DNA of 64,000 bases. Origin: Thermospira aquatica (lineage in GTDB: Bacteria; Spirochaetota; Brevinematia; Brevinematales; Thermospiraceae). The DNA lies in assembly GCF_023525255.1 (NCBI RefSeq), contig NZ_CP073355.1, positions 310,001 through 374,000 on the forward strand. Direction: 5' to 3'. Position 1 is the first letter of the stretch; every line of letters begins with the position of its first letter. Below are positions 34,200-43,855 of the stretch, in pieces. Position numbers and translations under genes: made by a program. Under the pieces are notes generated by a model. The model saw only the letters and a program-made list of their open reading frames with translations. It had not been told where the DNA came from and did not search any database.

Positions 34200-35227
34200 T
34201 GTGACTCTCCTCCAAAAAGCCAGTCATCATCATCTTTTGAAAAGGGGAAACCAAGATGTTCATAGGCAAGCCGGCCAGCCGTCCGTCCACGAGGTGTGCG
34301 CTGAATAAAGCCCTGCTGAATGAGAAAGGGTTCATACACATCCTCGATGGTTTCCATTTCCTCACTCACCGATGCCGCCAGTGCCGAAAGACCAACAGGA
34401 CCACCTCGATACTGTTCAATAATCACCCGCAGAATACGGCGATCCATCTCGTCCAGCCCTTTTTCATCCACGCCCAGCCTCCGTAATGCATAATCCGCAA
34501 ACTCTCTGTCAACTGGCAGTTTCTTCTCCACGAGAGCATAATCCGCCACTCGTTTGAGAAGACGGTTGGCAATCCGGGGAGTCCCCCGGGAACGACTGGC
34601 TATCTCACGAATTCCTTCAGCAGTCACCTGTACCCCAAGAATACCGGCACTTCGGGTAAGAATTTTTTCAAGACTCTCTTTATCATAGTAATCAAAACGC
34701 TCAATAATCCCAAATCGAGAGCGCAGAGGACCGGTAATATCCCCCATACGAGTAGTTGCCCCTACAAGAGTAAAAGGAGGAAGAGAGATCCGAAGTGTTT
34801 TCGCACCCGTCCCTTCTCCCAAAATGATATCCACCTTGAAATCCTCCATCGCCGAGTACAAAACCTCCTCGAGCTGACGCTTCAGACGATGAATCTCATC
34901 GATAAACAGCACATCGTATGCCTCAAGAGAGGTAAGAAGTGCCATCAGATCCCCCTGCCTCTCAAGTGAAGGGGCACTGATCATTTTGAGAGATCGCCCC
35001 ATCTCATGTGCTATGATTTTGGCAAGGGTTGTTTTTCCGAGGCCAGGAGGTCCATAAAGAATCACATGATCGAGGGGTTTTCCCCGCATTTTAGCAGCTT
35101 CTACAAACACAGCTATATTTTGCTTCACCGCTTCCTGTCCCACAAAATCTGAAAAACTTTTAGGCCGAAGCGGCTCATCCATATCTGTGGGTAAAAAATC
35201 ACCGGTGGTGATCTTTTCGTCTATCAT
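34196..35227 (-). CDS. ruvB: Holliday junction branch-migration ATPase RuvB
   Basis: 343 residues, a hexameric AAA+ motor that with RuvA drives branch migration of Holliday junctions in recombinational repair. Motifs in order: [19 protein letters not shown], Walker [20 protein letters not shown], Walker [11 protein letters not shown], the RuvB hairpin region with MAEDF-type [15 protein letters not shown], sensor 1 [20 protein letters not shown], sensor 2 [19 protein letters not shown], and the winged helix [17 protein letters not shown]. All are intact. First gene of the eight-gene operon; ruvA and ruvC are not adjacent. Confidence 0.97.
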   Translation of the reverse strand: MIDEKITTGDFLPTDMDEPLRPKSFSDFVGQEAVKQNIAVFVEAAKMRGKPLDHVILYGPPGLGKTTLAKIIAHEMGRSLKMISAPSLERQGDLMALLTSLEAYDVLFIDEIHRLKRQLEEVLYSAMEDFKVDIILGEGTGAKTLRISLPPFTLVGATTRMGDITGPLRSRFGIIERFDYYDKESLEKILTRSAGILGVQVTAEGIREIASRSRGTPRIANRLLKRVADYALVEKKLPVDREFADYALRRLGVDEKGLDEMDRRILRVIIEQYRGGPVGLSALAASVSEEMETIEDVYEPFLIQQGFIQRTPRGRTAGRLAYEHLGFPFSKDDDDWLFGGESQ

Positions 35228-35252
35228 AGGCTCCTTCTTTTACCATTGATAG

Positions 35253-35281
35253 ATTATAAGGGAGATTGGCAAGAAGTGCAA
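35253..35281 (-). promoter_or_regulatory. Promoter of the ruvB-aroA operon
   Basis: TTGCAC (35281-35276) and a perfect TATAAT (35258-35253) with a 17-bp spacer on the minus strand, 26 bp upstream of the ruvB start. No LexA-like dyad was seen in it. Confidence 0.8.
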
Positions 35282-35520
35282 ACGAAATTGCCTTCCCATA
35301 TTGTTTACAATACCTGGTCAGATGTGCTATTCCCTTATAACAGTCAGTCTAGAAATCAGCAAACTGTAAAAGATAAGATTGCTCTCAGTTTTTTCCGAGG
35401 GCTGCTCTTTCCCTGTTGCAGTCTATGGGGCACTACCTAGAGACTGTGAAATGGTAATAGCAAGTTTTACACAGGATAAAACCAATCTGGTGAAATAGCT
35501 AACCTGACATTGGGACATAA

Positions 35521-35672
35521 GCTATTTCCTTTTTGCAGTGTCCATGCATACCATATAACCGGAAGAAATCAAAAAATAAACCCCCTTTCTTTTACCGGAA
35601 GATGGTAAAAGCAACAAAGTGTTTTCCCTCTACCATGGTAAGAGCTCTTCCCCGCTGCAAAAAGGAAATAGC
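35521..35672. repeat. 152-bp element bounded by a perfect 18-bp inverted repeat
   Basis: GCTATTTCCTTTTTGCAG at 35521-35538 recurs as its exact reverse complement at 35655-35672. The 116 bases between hold no gene. The surrounding gap between ruvB and ssb (35228-35801) otherwise contains only promoters and a further GAAATAGCT/AGCTATTTC pair (35492-35500 with 35520-35528). A MITE-like insertion or a large regulatory hairpin is possible. Confidence 0.55.
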
Positions 35673-35746
35673 ACCCTCTCGATACTCCACCTTCTTAAAA
35701 AAATTTTTTTTCAAAAAACCCATAAAGGCGCCTTTTTTTAACAATT

Positions 35747-35775
35747 TTGACAAATTTTTTTCGATATAATATATA
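35747..35775 (+). promoter_or_regulatory. Promoter of the ssb gene
   Basis: Perfect TTGACA (35747-35752) and TATATA (35770-35775) with a 17-bp spacer; a TATAAT overlaps but at a poor spacing. The ATG is 27 bases further on, after AGGAGG. Confidence 0.72.
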
Positions 35776-35801
35776 GCAAAAAACAAAACAAGGAGGAGCC
35801 T

Positions 35802-36149
35802 ATGTCCAAATCCGTCAATGTGGTTGTTGTCGAAGGTGGTGTTGTCCGTGAACCCCAGATCCGCTATACCTCAGAAGGTTCTGCCTATACCCGCTTCGCT
35901 ATCGCTCATACAACCTTCTCCCAAAAGGAGCCTGACCAAAAACAAACCTGCTACTTCGAGGTTGCCGCCTGGGGAAAAATCGCCGAAGTCTGCGCCGCCT
36001 ACCTCAAAAAGGGCCGAAGAATCATCGTCTCAGGAAAACTCCATCAAAGCCGTTGGGAAGACCCAACCGGACAAAAACACGCAAAGGTTACCATCACCGC
36101 TAACGATGTCAAGTTTATGCCACCCTCAAAACAGAAAAAGAACTCGTAA
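35802..36149 (+). CDS. ssb: Single-stranded DNA-binding protein, short form
   Basis: 115 residues forming one OB fold: NVVVVEGGVVREPQIRYTSEGSAYTRFAIAHTTF, then CYFEVAAWGKIAEVCAAYLKKGRRIIVSGKLHQSRWED and VTITANDVKFM, all typical of bacterial SSB. The C-terminus ends MPPSKQKKNS, a basic tail; the acidic DDDIPF-type tip that recruits RecQ, PriA, ExoI and other repair proteins is missing. It has its own promoter and a bidirectional terminator. It may be the only ssb in a reduced lineage, or a second, specialised copy. Confidence 0.88.
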   Translation: MSKSVNVVVVEGGVVREPQIRYTSEGSAYTRFAIAHTTFSQKEPDQKQTCYFEVAAWGKIAEVCAAYLKKGRRIIVSGKLHQSRWEDPTGQKHAKVTITANDVKFMPPSKQKKNS

Positions 36150-36180
36150 AAGTAAAATCCCAACCTTCGCTCACCTCCAC

Positions 36181-36212
36181 AAAAAAAGCCCGGCTGTGTG
36201 CCGGGCTTTTTT
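36181..36212. terminator. Bidirectional terminator between ssb and the giant-protein operon
   Basis: AGCCCGGC/GCCGGGCT stem (36187-36207) flanked by seven A on the left and six T on the right, so it can stop transcripts from both sides of this convergent junction. Confidence 0.9.
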
Positions 36213-36219
36213 ATTCTTC

Positions 36220-39200
36220 TTATCTTGCTATCACAATCGTTCCACTGTACACATGCCCTCCTGCCTCAATCTTGTACACATACACCCCACCAGCAACATC
36301 ATACCCGGAGAGATCCTTGCCATCCCAATAAACCTCTCCACTTGCAAACTCTCCACTCCTCTCCACTTTATACACAAGGTTCCCTTTCAGATCATAGATC
36401 TTGACTACATACTTCTCCACAGGCTGCTCAAACACTATCGAAAGCTTCATGTTCTGCACCTCTCGCCCTCCACGGCGCGGCGTAAATACCTTCGGATCCA
36501 CACGTACACTGATAAAGCCCTCCTTCACCTTCTCAGCACTGTCTGCCATCACCGTGTAGTACTTGTGGAGATAGCTCACCTTCACTTTTATCGTATGCGC
36601 ATTCCTATCCACTACTCCTCCAAGCTTTACCCACTGCTTCGTCGTGGCACGCCAGTAGTACACTGAGAGCTTCTCCTCGCTCCAGCCCTGCGCACTGATG
36701 TACGCCGGATCATACGCTATCGTAATCGTCGCATCATTCTTGAGCCACTGCTCGGGCTGTTCCTCGCCCTTCGCATTCCGTATCACAAATATCCACGCCT
36801 TCGCATTGGCCTTGTCAAGAGGTACTTGGATGGGTTTCTGTTCCGTCGCTGCCTGCTGCTCAGGTGTCATGTTCGTAATCCAGATATCCAGTCGGAAGTT
36901 CTCCCCTATCGTCCCGGATGGGAACGTGATCGCCGTCTCCATGTCATCCAGACATACCACCGTCTGTTCTCCAGTCGCATCCGGACTCAAAAGATCATGC
37001 TCCATCTTGTTCGTCCCGATGTTGGTGACGATATTCGAAACAACCGTTATTCCTGTCTTCCGAATTTCAATATAATTCTTGCCAATAAACCCGATATCAT
37101 ATTCTCCTGGCATCACAAAATCAAGGGTGTAGGCTCCGCTAAGATCTGCCCCAACAACAAGGTCGGCACCAAACTTATCCTGAGCAAGAACAGAAGTTCC
37201 TTTCTTGTAGAGTTTTATAGAGGGGTTGGCAAATCCTGGCAAAATCACTCCTTTCACCCTCCCAAAGTCAGCAAGAAGCACAGGAAGAATATTTGTTTCC
37301 CCTACTGAGGGTTTCGTGATAGCCCATACACTTGCCCCTTGATACCAGACCCAGGAAGACATATCGTTTGTCCAATTCACTATATTGGTATAGGTAACAA
37401 AGATCTCCACCGTGTCCTGTCCATTCTGATCAGGAATAGCATCATTTTCATAATCTATCAAAAGATTTGTGGAGTTCGTCGTATAGGCTAGACTCCTCTG
37501 CAAATTTGCCGAGCGAATATTAAGAACATGAAGTTTTTCATTATCAAAGTTAAGAAGAAGTTTCTTGATAGGACGGTTGTAAGAACCATTGCGAACTACA
37601 TACCTGATGACAGCATCATGATCAATGCTATAAAGAATCTGGTGGTTCTCGACATACCCCTCAGAATCAAGCTGGGCTGCTTCAAAATCTATAAACTGCT
37701 GCGAATAAGCGCCCATTTCTGCACCATTATAAGCGTACATCTGGACTATAACACGCTCAGGTTGCTCAACAAGATTCGTAAACTGGAAGGTGAGAAGATT
37801 GGTCTGCCCGGGTAAAAGTCCACCAGCAGGATACACAACCCTTATCCTCTCATTTCCTACCCAGGAAACGGCTGCACCAGGATACGAAACTTGTACCGTC
37901 CCCGGAATAACCGAACGCATCTTTTCCGGCAGAAGAATCTCATTTGTCAGAATCCCGTTTTCCTCCTCCCCCGCGTTACTTACTACCACTGCTGCCAGAT
38001 TTGTTTTGCCGATAACACCACTCACATACCAGGTTGTAATCCAGGAATAGCTGGGTTGCGGAATTTCTCTTTTCACCGTTTGCAGTAAGCTCCCCACATC
38101 TTTCTCTTTTGCCTTCGCCCAACCATTTCCATTGTCTACCTCAACATCCCAGAGGATATTGGTAGAGATAAAGTTTGTGGCATCCATCAGCGTGAACGAA
38201 AGCGTATCACTTTCACCCTTGAGAAGTGGTTCGGCATAATCAAAAGTCACAGTATTCCCTCCTTGAGTAATCACAGCCACTCTGGAAGACGTGACAGAAA
38301 CAATATTGGTAAAGAAGTTCGGTACCGTCACCTTTACTTTCTTGAGAGAAGAAACACCACTTGCGTTGTTTTCTACAATCACATTCACATAATGATTACT
38401 CCTTGTGGAATAGACCGTCTGAGGAGAAACGATAGCCGACGGGGCATCTTTCACCAGCACCACAAAGCTCATATTTGTCTCATAATACCCATTCGAAAGG
38501 GAGATTCGCCAATTAGAAACAGTCTGGGCATTAGTGAGAATGTTTGAAAGAACAAGTTTAAACTCACAAACCCTGTTTGGCAGGAGGTTCGAAAGCATCA
38601 AGCGGATATTACTAGAACCTATCACACTTATGTTGGTGATCCAGCCATTGGTGAGGATAGATGCCACTGTCAAACCATTGGTAAAAGCTTGTGGTACGGT
38701 AAGCACAACCTGCTTGATTGTATTTTCCCTCTCTCCACTATTAGAGATACTCCAAACGAGAGTTACCTTTCGATGGGTAGTGTACACCTCATTTTCAGCC
38801 AGCAGGATGCGTGCCTCAGGAAGGGGCATCACAAATCTCACGAGATTGGTCGAATTCGGTGCAAGAATCCCCGACACAAAGGTATTTCCTGAGGTAGAGA
38901 ACCTACTCTCAATCTCTATCCAGACGTTGGTTTCTCCTTGCTCAAGAGTATCTATGAGAGTAAGGACCAGCGTATCATTGGAGGAAGGCTTCATGCGCCC
39001 GGCTGAATAGTTCACCACAACTATACGATTTGTTCGTACCTCATTGGTAAACATCCCCACGGTATAGCCGGACATCTTGGAACTCTGGACAGACACCACA
39101 TTGGTCAGCGGCCATGGGAGATGGACTCTCACATTGGTGATATCATCCTCCGAACGACTGCTGATATTCTGTAACTCGATGGTAAGCACGTTGGTAAGTT

Positions 39201-42200
39201 TCACGGTATTCAAGGAATTGGGGGGTACAGCATACGTCGTATTGTATGGCGGTACCACAAACCTCAAAACAAGAGATCCGGGAAGTTGTCCTGTATTTTC
39301 TCGTTCACGATTGGTGAGGGGTTCCCACAGGGCTCCACTTGCGTAGAGTTTCCACTGTCCTTCAAAGGTGGCTGTCGTCTGATTGTCCCACCCTGTAAAG
39401 GTAATGGTATCCTTTTGACCAGGATCCAGCCATCCAACATTGGTATACACAAGATAGAGGTGCTGATCATTAGACCAGATAAGAGTTGCCCCACGACTTG
39501 AGCTCATTGCGGTCATGTTGGTAATCACCTTTTGGCCGTTTGTTTCAGGGATCCAGAGCCGAATCAGGGGGATCCTGTTTCCTGGCTCTCCACCGTTTGA
39601 AACTACAAGGGTATATGCTACGTTATCCAGATCCTTGTTTACCTCCGTAGGAGACACCGTGGCATACAATACGGGCATCACATGAGTAACTGTCTGTTCT
39701 GTCATCTGGAGGGCATCCTGCGGCACCATCTGCCAATTGGACAGATAGTAGACCTCTGTCCTCCACGAAACATTCGTAGGATCGGCAAGAATAGGTTTCT
39801 TCCAGTTGAAAAGAAGGGCAAATCTTGCCCCAGCGGGCATTCCATTTTCCCCAAAATCCACCCAGATTTTGTTATTGGAGATCGTTCGGGCAGCGGGTAT
39901 TCCATCAACTGTCAACGAGTTGGTTATCACAACAAATGGCTCGGGAATAGCAATAGATACGGCTCGAAGAGCCATCCCTTGAGCAATACCATTGGTCAGG
40001 ATTATGGTCATACTTCCGTTGGTCATGGTTCTGGGAAGAGAAGTGGGATTCACCAGAGCATGTCCCATGGCTGTGCCGTAAACTTTTCTTTCACCAACAC
40101 TCCACACATTCGTTAATGGGAAATACCTTGTCTCTGGAATTGTCCCATAGTCGACAAATCCGTTGTATGCCAGCCCTTCCCACTCTCCTAGTTGTGGAAG
40201 GAGATGTCGATTCTGGATCACAAAGGTTACCCTAAGCTGGTCACTACTTCCCCCCGTCAAAACGTGAGTTCCTGAATAGGTTATCAGGATATTGGTAGGT
40301 GTTAAGGTAAAGAAGCCACTGTTTGTTGAGGAAAAACCTAACCGGCTACTATGGACCCAGAGGACGGTATTCGTCAAAACCGATGGAATTACAAGTAACA
40401 CTTCCTGGATCTTATCCCCCGCAAAACCACTGTTTGTGACCGTAATCACCATATCCTGGGTGATCACCGCAGGACCATTCGTGTTCACGTAGAAAACATT
40501 CGGGAGAACACGGATCCCCCCCCGTGGTTTAGGAAGTCTGAAATTTATACTGCCGTAGTACCCATCAGCCACATTGGTGATGGTAAACCATCCCCTCTGG
40601 TTACTTACTGAAACCGTAAAGCCCACATTCAACAGATCCCTGTCACTTACGTGATCAATCATATCAAAGTGAAGATAGGCCTGTTGTCCTCCATCAACAG
40701 GTGAAGAGAACACCATCGTCACACTGCCCGTAAGTGGATTGTAGGAAGGTGTCCCCAGAGAGGTCCCACTCTTGTTGGTGAGGGTGAAATTTCTCAGGTT
40801 TGTGGAAATATTGGTGGGAATGGTTATCGTACAACGATAAAGCGTATTTCCCACAAGTCCAAAATTACTCAGCACAAAACTCATCCTGTTCGTCTCTGTG
40901 GTTACATCAATATCCCCGGGCAAAATCCCCTGAGCCGCTTCAGGGATAGGATACTCCACATAGATCTTATTTGACCCCTGATAGAAAAGCCCTATCGTTG
41001 CCGCATTGGAAGAGTAGATGTCATTCGTCGGCGAAGGCGTCTTAAAGACATACATGGGCACCACAAAATTTGTAGGAAGCGTAATACGATCAGCGAGATA
41101 TATCTCGATAGTATCCTTTGATTGTGCCACATCATCATAGAAGGATTTCACGGAGTTCGCGGCATACTTCAACGTTATCACAAACCAGCCGCTGTTGGTC
41201 GTCAAGCTTACATTTGTGGCTTTACCACTTGAAACATTGGAGATACTCGCAATAAGGTTCGTGGGGAAAAGAATCTGAGCCGAGAGAATATCAACCCCCG
41301 ATGAGCTTATGTTGTACAGGGTGTGCAGGAAACGGTTACTTACATGAGCTGTGGTAAAGAGGGGGCTATTTGTCGTCTGGCTATCCTTGAGCCAGAGGAT
41401 GCTATGCTCTGCTTTTGGTACGGGTGGGGCAATAGTTACCCGCCACGTTTTGGGAGCGTTTTCGTACTGAAGGACATAGCCGGCTGAATTCCCATTATCG
41501 GCATAGAGCTTAAATTCAGCAAACTCCGCACTTCCCTTGACATTCGTATTGGTAAACGCTGCAAAGAACTGGATCGTTGAGACCTGATCGCTGTCAAGAG
41601 GGGTTGTGTAGGTCACCCAGAGGGCATTGTTTGAATATGCCCATGTTCCCGAAGGAGTGAGACTCACATTACTAAGAGAGTTGTTAGAGTACACACCGGG
41701 AATATCAATTTTCACACTGTAGATCACATTCCCCGGCTTTCCTTCGTTTTTGAGGGTATAGGTATAACGAATGGCGTTACTCTGGTAAACAGGCCTGATA
41801 GCCACCTCGGATGGATCAATAAAACCTGCCACCTGAGCGTTGGAGAGTGCTACTCTCACCAGTTGAGAGGTATAGACAGCGTTTGTCCCTGCTTTTTTCC
41901 AGAGCGCTCCACTTACAAGTGCACTACTATCCACTTCAACTTGCCAGAGGAAATTGGAATACACCATCCCGGGAGCAAGAGAAGGAGTTCCATTGACAGT
42001 AAAACTAATTCTATCAAGCGAAACACCAGGAGGAAGTCCACCACCACTGAGATTAGTATACCAGATCCATATAAAGTTACTCCCATTGAGATTGGTGATC
42101 CAGATATTCCGATAACTCGGCACCACTCCAAGAGCAGTAGAGACGATGTTGGTCTTTCCTCCCCCGTTATTAGAAACCGTGAAGCCATCAGGCACGTAAA

Positions 42201-43845
42201 TCCTTGCCGCTGAAATAGGTGGAATATCAGGAAGACCCTCCGTTGAAAGCTTGACAGTAAAACTACTCTCTTCTGTCCCAACAATCAAAGGTACGGGGGT
42301 ATACTCTACCTTGGCATACGCCTCAGGGGCTCGGTAAACCTGGACCCGCAAACTTTCAGAGAAAGCCTCACGGGCTTTCTGGCGTCCTGTCGTAGCATAG
42401 GGAAGTCCGTTCACCGCATCAAAGATACTATCTTGCGCGGTATCCGTGTGCTTCACACTATCCACATAAACCTCAAAATTGTCCCCTGCTGGATTGGGGG
42501 TAGAGGGTGTCGTCAAGGTAAAGTAGATATCAATTGTTCCATTGGTCACAATGTTATGGCTCGTCTTACTCTGAGCCCAGAAACGTATATACAACTCTCC
42601 CGAAGGAAGTTCTTTCACCTGAAAACGCCCACTTGCCGGTGGGGAGGCCCCATTATTCTGAAGTCCTCCATACTGGCTATTGGTGACCGCTACCCCAGCC
42701 GTGTTCCAGGCACCATACCCGACCGGTTTTTTGACATAAATCTCCTGCACCCCACTATCGTTAGGATGGGTGGTAACATTGATGGTGAGTTTAAAAGGTA
42801 TCGACCGGTTGGTCATTGCCCGGATTGGAGAGATCTGAGCCATCACGTTGCTTGCCACCGTACGGATGAGGAAGTGATCAAACTGGGTCTCCGTATGCCC
42901 TGAACCCCAATAACAGGTTTCTGTCCCGAGAAAAGCAACGAGATTTGTAGTCCACGTCACCTCCTTTTCCCCTACCTTGACCCACGCATTACTCAGATTG
43001 GGGGTCGTCCCAAGAGGATTGTAGTTGACGTAGAAACTCACCTTGCGCCCATCATGGGTCACACGAATCCCAAGAGGACGCACTACTGGATTAACATACC
43101 CATTCCCCCCTGTAAAATGATAGGCGGGAGTATTAAGATAGGTGGTTTCATTTCTATCATCATAGGTCCTTTGAAAAGTATTGGTCACGTTCAGAATCGT
43201 TCCGACTGTATTCCCATCTATATCCGTAAGAAGCGAAGAAAAAGGCACAATATTCTCATAGCCAGCAAAATACCCATACGTGCTGGGAAGAACATTATCA
43301 CTTCCATCCAATGCAGACTTCTCAAAAAAGTACGCAAAATCCTCCCATCGTTCGTACGGCTGGGATGTCCCATTGTCACTTGCTATCCATACTCCCATAT
43401 ATACCCATTTCTGACTCCCACCTGCCCCCGTATAAGCACGCTGATCAAGACTATTCGTATACCGGATCACTGTAAAGCCAAAAGGCTCCTCAGGCGTCGC
43501 ATTGATCGTCCCGAGACCCGCACCAGCAGGGGTAAACTTCGCCCCATCACCAATGTACCATGTGTTCCACCAGAGGGCACCATTGTTTGGCCTTCCATAA
43601 ACCTCCAAAAGATTCGGACCTCTCCTCACCAGTGCCGTATTATCCGGCCCCCCTCCCCCACCATGATCATTGTATATATCATGAGCAATCATATCGCGTG
43701 CCATCCGGAAATTCCACCGCCAGCCACCGCCGTTGTAGTTGGTAGCATCCATCGCCGGATTTGAGAAATCTTGATAATAGTAGAGCGATCGACCCCACAT
43801 GCTTACCACAAGGGTGAGAAAGAATATATATCTCATTGCCTTCAT
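36220..43845 (-). CDS. Giant secreted repeat protein with FlgD-like C-terminal domain (paralog 2)
   Basis: The ATG at 43845 follows GGAGG; the product is about 2,541 residues with a signal peptide (MKAMRYIFFLTLVVSMWG). Residues 20-340 look like a secreted beta-sandwich (a DFSNP opening, PEEPFGFTVIRYTNSLDQRAYTG, FDHFLIRTVASNV). About a dozen Ig-like modules of 130-150 residues follow, each with the phrase NxGxxGNxIxxVxIxIP and rich in Thr and Asn. Near the end are YDPAYISAQGWSEEKLSVYYW, then FTPRRGGREVQNMK and VKIYDLKGNLVYKVERSG, a FlgD/T9SS-type C-terminal Ig fold ending GVYVYKIEAGGHVYSGTIVIAR. Likely a surface adhesin or fibre; the C-terminal fold may be a sorting signal. Second gene of a two-gene operon. 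Confidence 0.75.
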   Translation of the reverse strand: MKAMRYIFFLTLVVSMWGRSLYYYQDFSNPAMDATNYNGGGWRWNFRMARDMIAHDIYNDHGGGGGPDNTALVRRGPNLLEVYGRPNNGALWWNTWYIGDGAKFTPAGAGLGTINATPEEPFGFTVIRYTNSLDQRAYTGAGGSQKWVYMGVWIASDNGTSQPYERWEDFAYFFEKSALDGSDNVLPSTYGYFAGYENIVPFSSLLTDIDGNTVGTILNVTNTFQRTYDDRNETTYLNTPAYHFTGGNGYVNPVVRPLGIRVTHDGRKVSFYVNYNPLGTTPNLSNAWVKVGEKEVTWTTNLVAFLGTETCYWGSGHTETQFDHFLIRTVASNVMAQISPIRAMTNRSIPFKLTINVTTHPNDSGVQEIYVKKPVGYGAWNTAGVAVTNSQYGGLQNNGASPPASGRFQVKELPSGELYIRFWAQSKTSHNIVTNGTIDIYFTLTTPSTPNPAGDNFEVYVDSVKHTDTAQDSIFDAVNGLPYATTGRQKAREAFSESLRVQVYRAPEAYAKVEYTPVPLIVGTEESSFTVKLSTEGLPDIPPISAARIYVPDGFTVSNNGGGKTNIVSTALGVVPSYRNIWITNLNGSNFIWIWYTNLSGGGLPPGVSLDRISFTVNGTPSLAPGMVYSNFLWQVEVDSSALVSGALWKKAGTNAVYTSQLVRVALSNAQVAGFIDPSEVAIRPVYQSNAIRYTYTLKNEGKPGNVIYSVKIDIPGVYSNNSLSNVSLTPSGTWAYSNNALWVTYTTPLDSDQVSTIQFFAAFTNTNVKGSAEFAEFKLYADNGNSAGYVLQYENAPKTWRVTIAPPVPKAEHSILWLKDSQTTNSPLFTTAHVSNRFLHTLYNISSSGVDILSAQILFPTNLIASISNVSSGKATNVSLTTNSGWFVITLKYAANSVKSFYDDVAQSKDTIEIYLADRITLPTNFVVPMYVFKTPSPTNDIYSSNAATIGLFYQGSNKIYVEYPIPEAAQGILPGDIDVTTETNRMSFVLSNFGLVGNTLYRCTITIPTNISTNLRNFTLTNKSGTSLGTPSYNPLTGSVTMVFSSPVDGGQQAYLHFDMIDHVSDRDLLNVGFTVSVSNQRGWFTITNVADGYYGSINFRLPKPRGGIRVLPNVFYVNTNGPAVITQDMVITVTNSGFAGDKIQEVLLVIPSVLTNTVLWVHSSRLGFSSTNSGFFTLTPTNILITYSGTHVLTGGSSDQLRVTFVIQNRHLLPQLGEWEGLAYNGFVDYGTIPETRYFPLTNVWSVGERKVYGTAMGHALVNPTSLPRTMTNGSMTIILTNGIAQGMALRAVSIAIPEPFVVITNSLTVDGIPAARTISNNKIWVDFGENGMPAGARFALLFNWKKPILADPTNVSWRTEVYYLSNWQMVPQDALQMTEQTVTHVMPVLYATVSPTEVNKDLDNVAYTLVVSNGGEPGNRIPLIRLWIPETNGQKVITNMTAMSSSRGATLIWSNDQHLYLVYTNVGWLDPGQKDTITFTGWDNQTTATFEGQWKLYASGALWEPLTNRERENTGQLPGSLVLRFVVPPYNTTYAVPPNSLNTVKLTNVLTIELQNISSRSEDDITNVRVHLPWPLTNVVSVQSSKMSGYTVGMFTNEVRTNRIVVVNYSAGRMKPSSNDTLVLTLIDTLEQGETNVWIEIESRFSTSGNTFVSGILAPNSTNLVRFVMPLPEARILLAENEVYTTHRKVTLVWSISNSGERENTIKQVVLTVPQAFTNGLTVASILTNGWITNISVIGSSNIRLMLSNLLPNRVCEFKLVLSNILTNAQTVSNWRISLSNGYYETNMSFVVLVKDAPSAIVSPQTVYSTRSNHYVNVIVENNASGVSSLKKVKVTVPNFFTNIVSVTSSRVAVITQGGNTVTFDYAEPLLKGESDTLSFTLMDATNFISTNILWDVEVDNGNGWAKAKEKDVGSLLQTVKREIPQPSYSWITTWYVSGVIGKTNLAAVVVSNAGEEENGILTNEILLPEKMRSVIPGTVQVSYPGAAVSWVGNERIRVVYPAGGLLPGQTNLLTFQFTNLVEQPERVIVQMYAYNGAEMGAYSQQFIDFEAAQLDSEGYVENHQILYSIDHDAVIRYVVRNGSYNRPIKKLLLNFDNEKLHVLNIRSANLQRSLAYTTNSTNLLIDYENDAIPDQNGQDTVEIFVTYTNIVNWTNDMSSWVWYQGASVWAITKPSVGETNILPVLLADFGRVKGVILPGFANPSIKLYKKGTSVLAQDKFGADLVVGADLSGAYTLDFVMPGEYDIGFIGKNYIEIRKTGITVVSNIVTNIGTNKMEHDLLSPDATGEQTVVCLDDMETAITFPSGTIGENFRLDIWITNMTPEQQAATEQKPIQVPLDKANAKAWIFVIRNAKGEEQPEQWLKNDATITIAYDPAYISAQGWSEEKLSVYYWRATTKQWVKLGGVVDRNAHTIKVKVSYLHKYYTVMADSAEKVKEGFISVRVDPKVFTPRRGGREVQNMKLSIVFEQPVEKYVVKIYDLKGNLVYKVERSGEFASGEVYWDGKDLSGYDVAGGVYVYKIEAGGHVYSGTIVIAR

Positions 43846-43855
43846 ACTCCACCTC

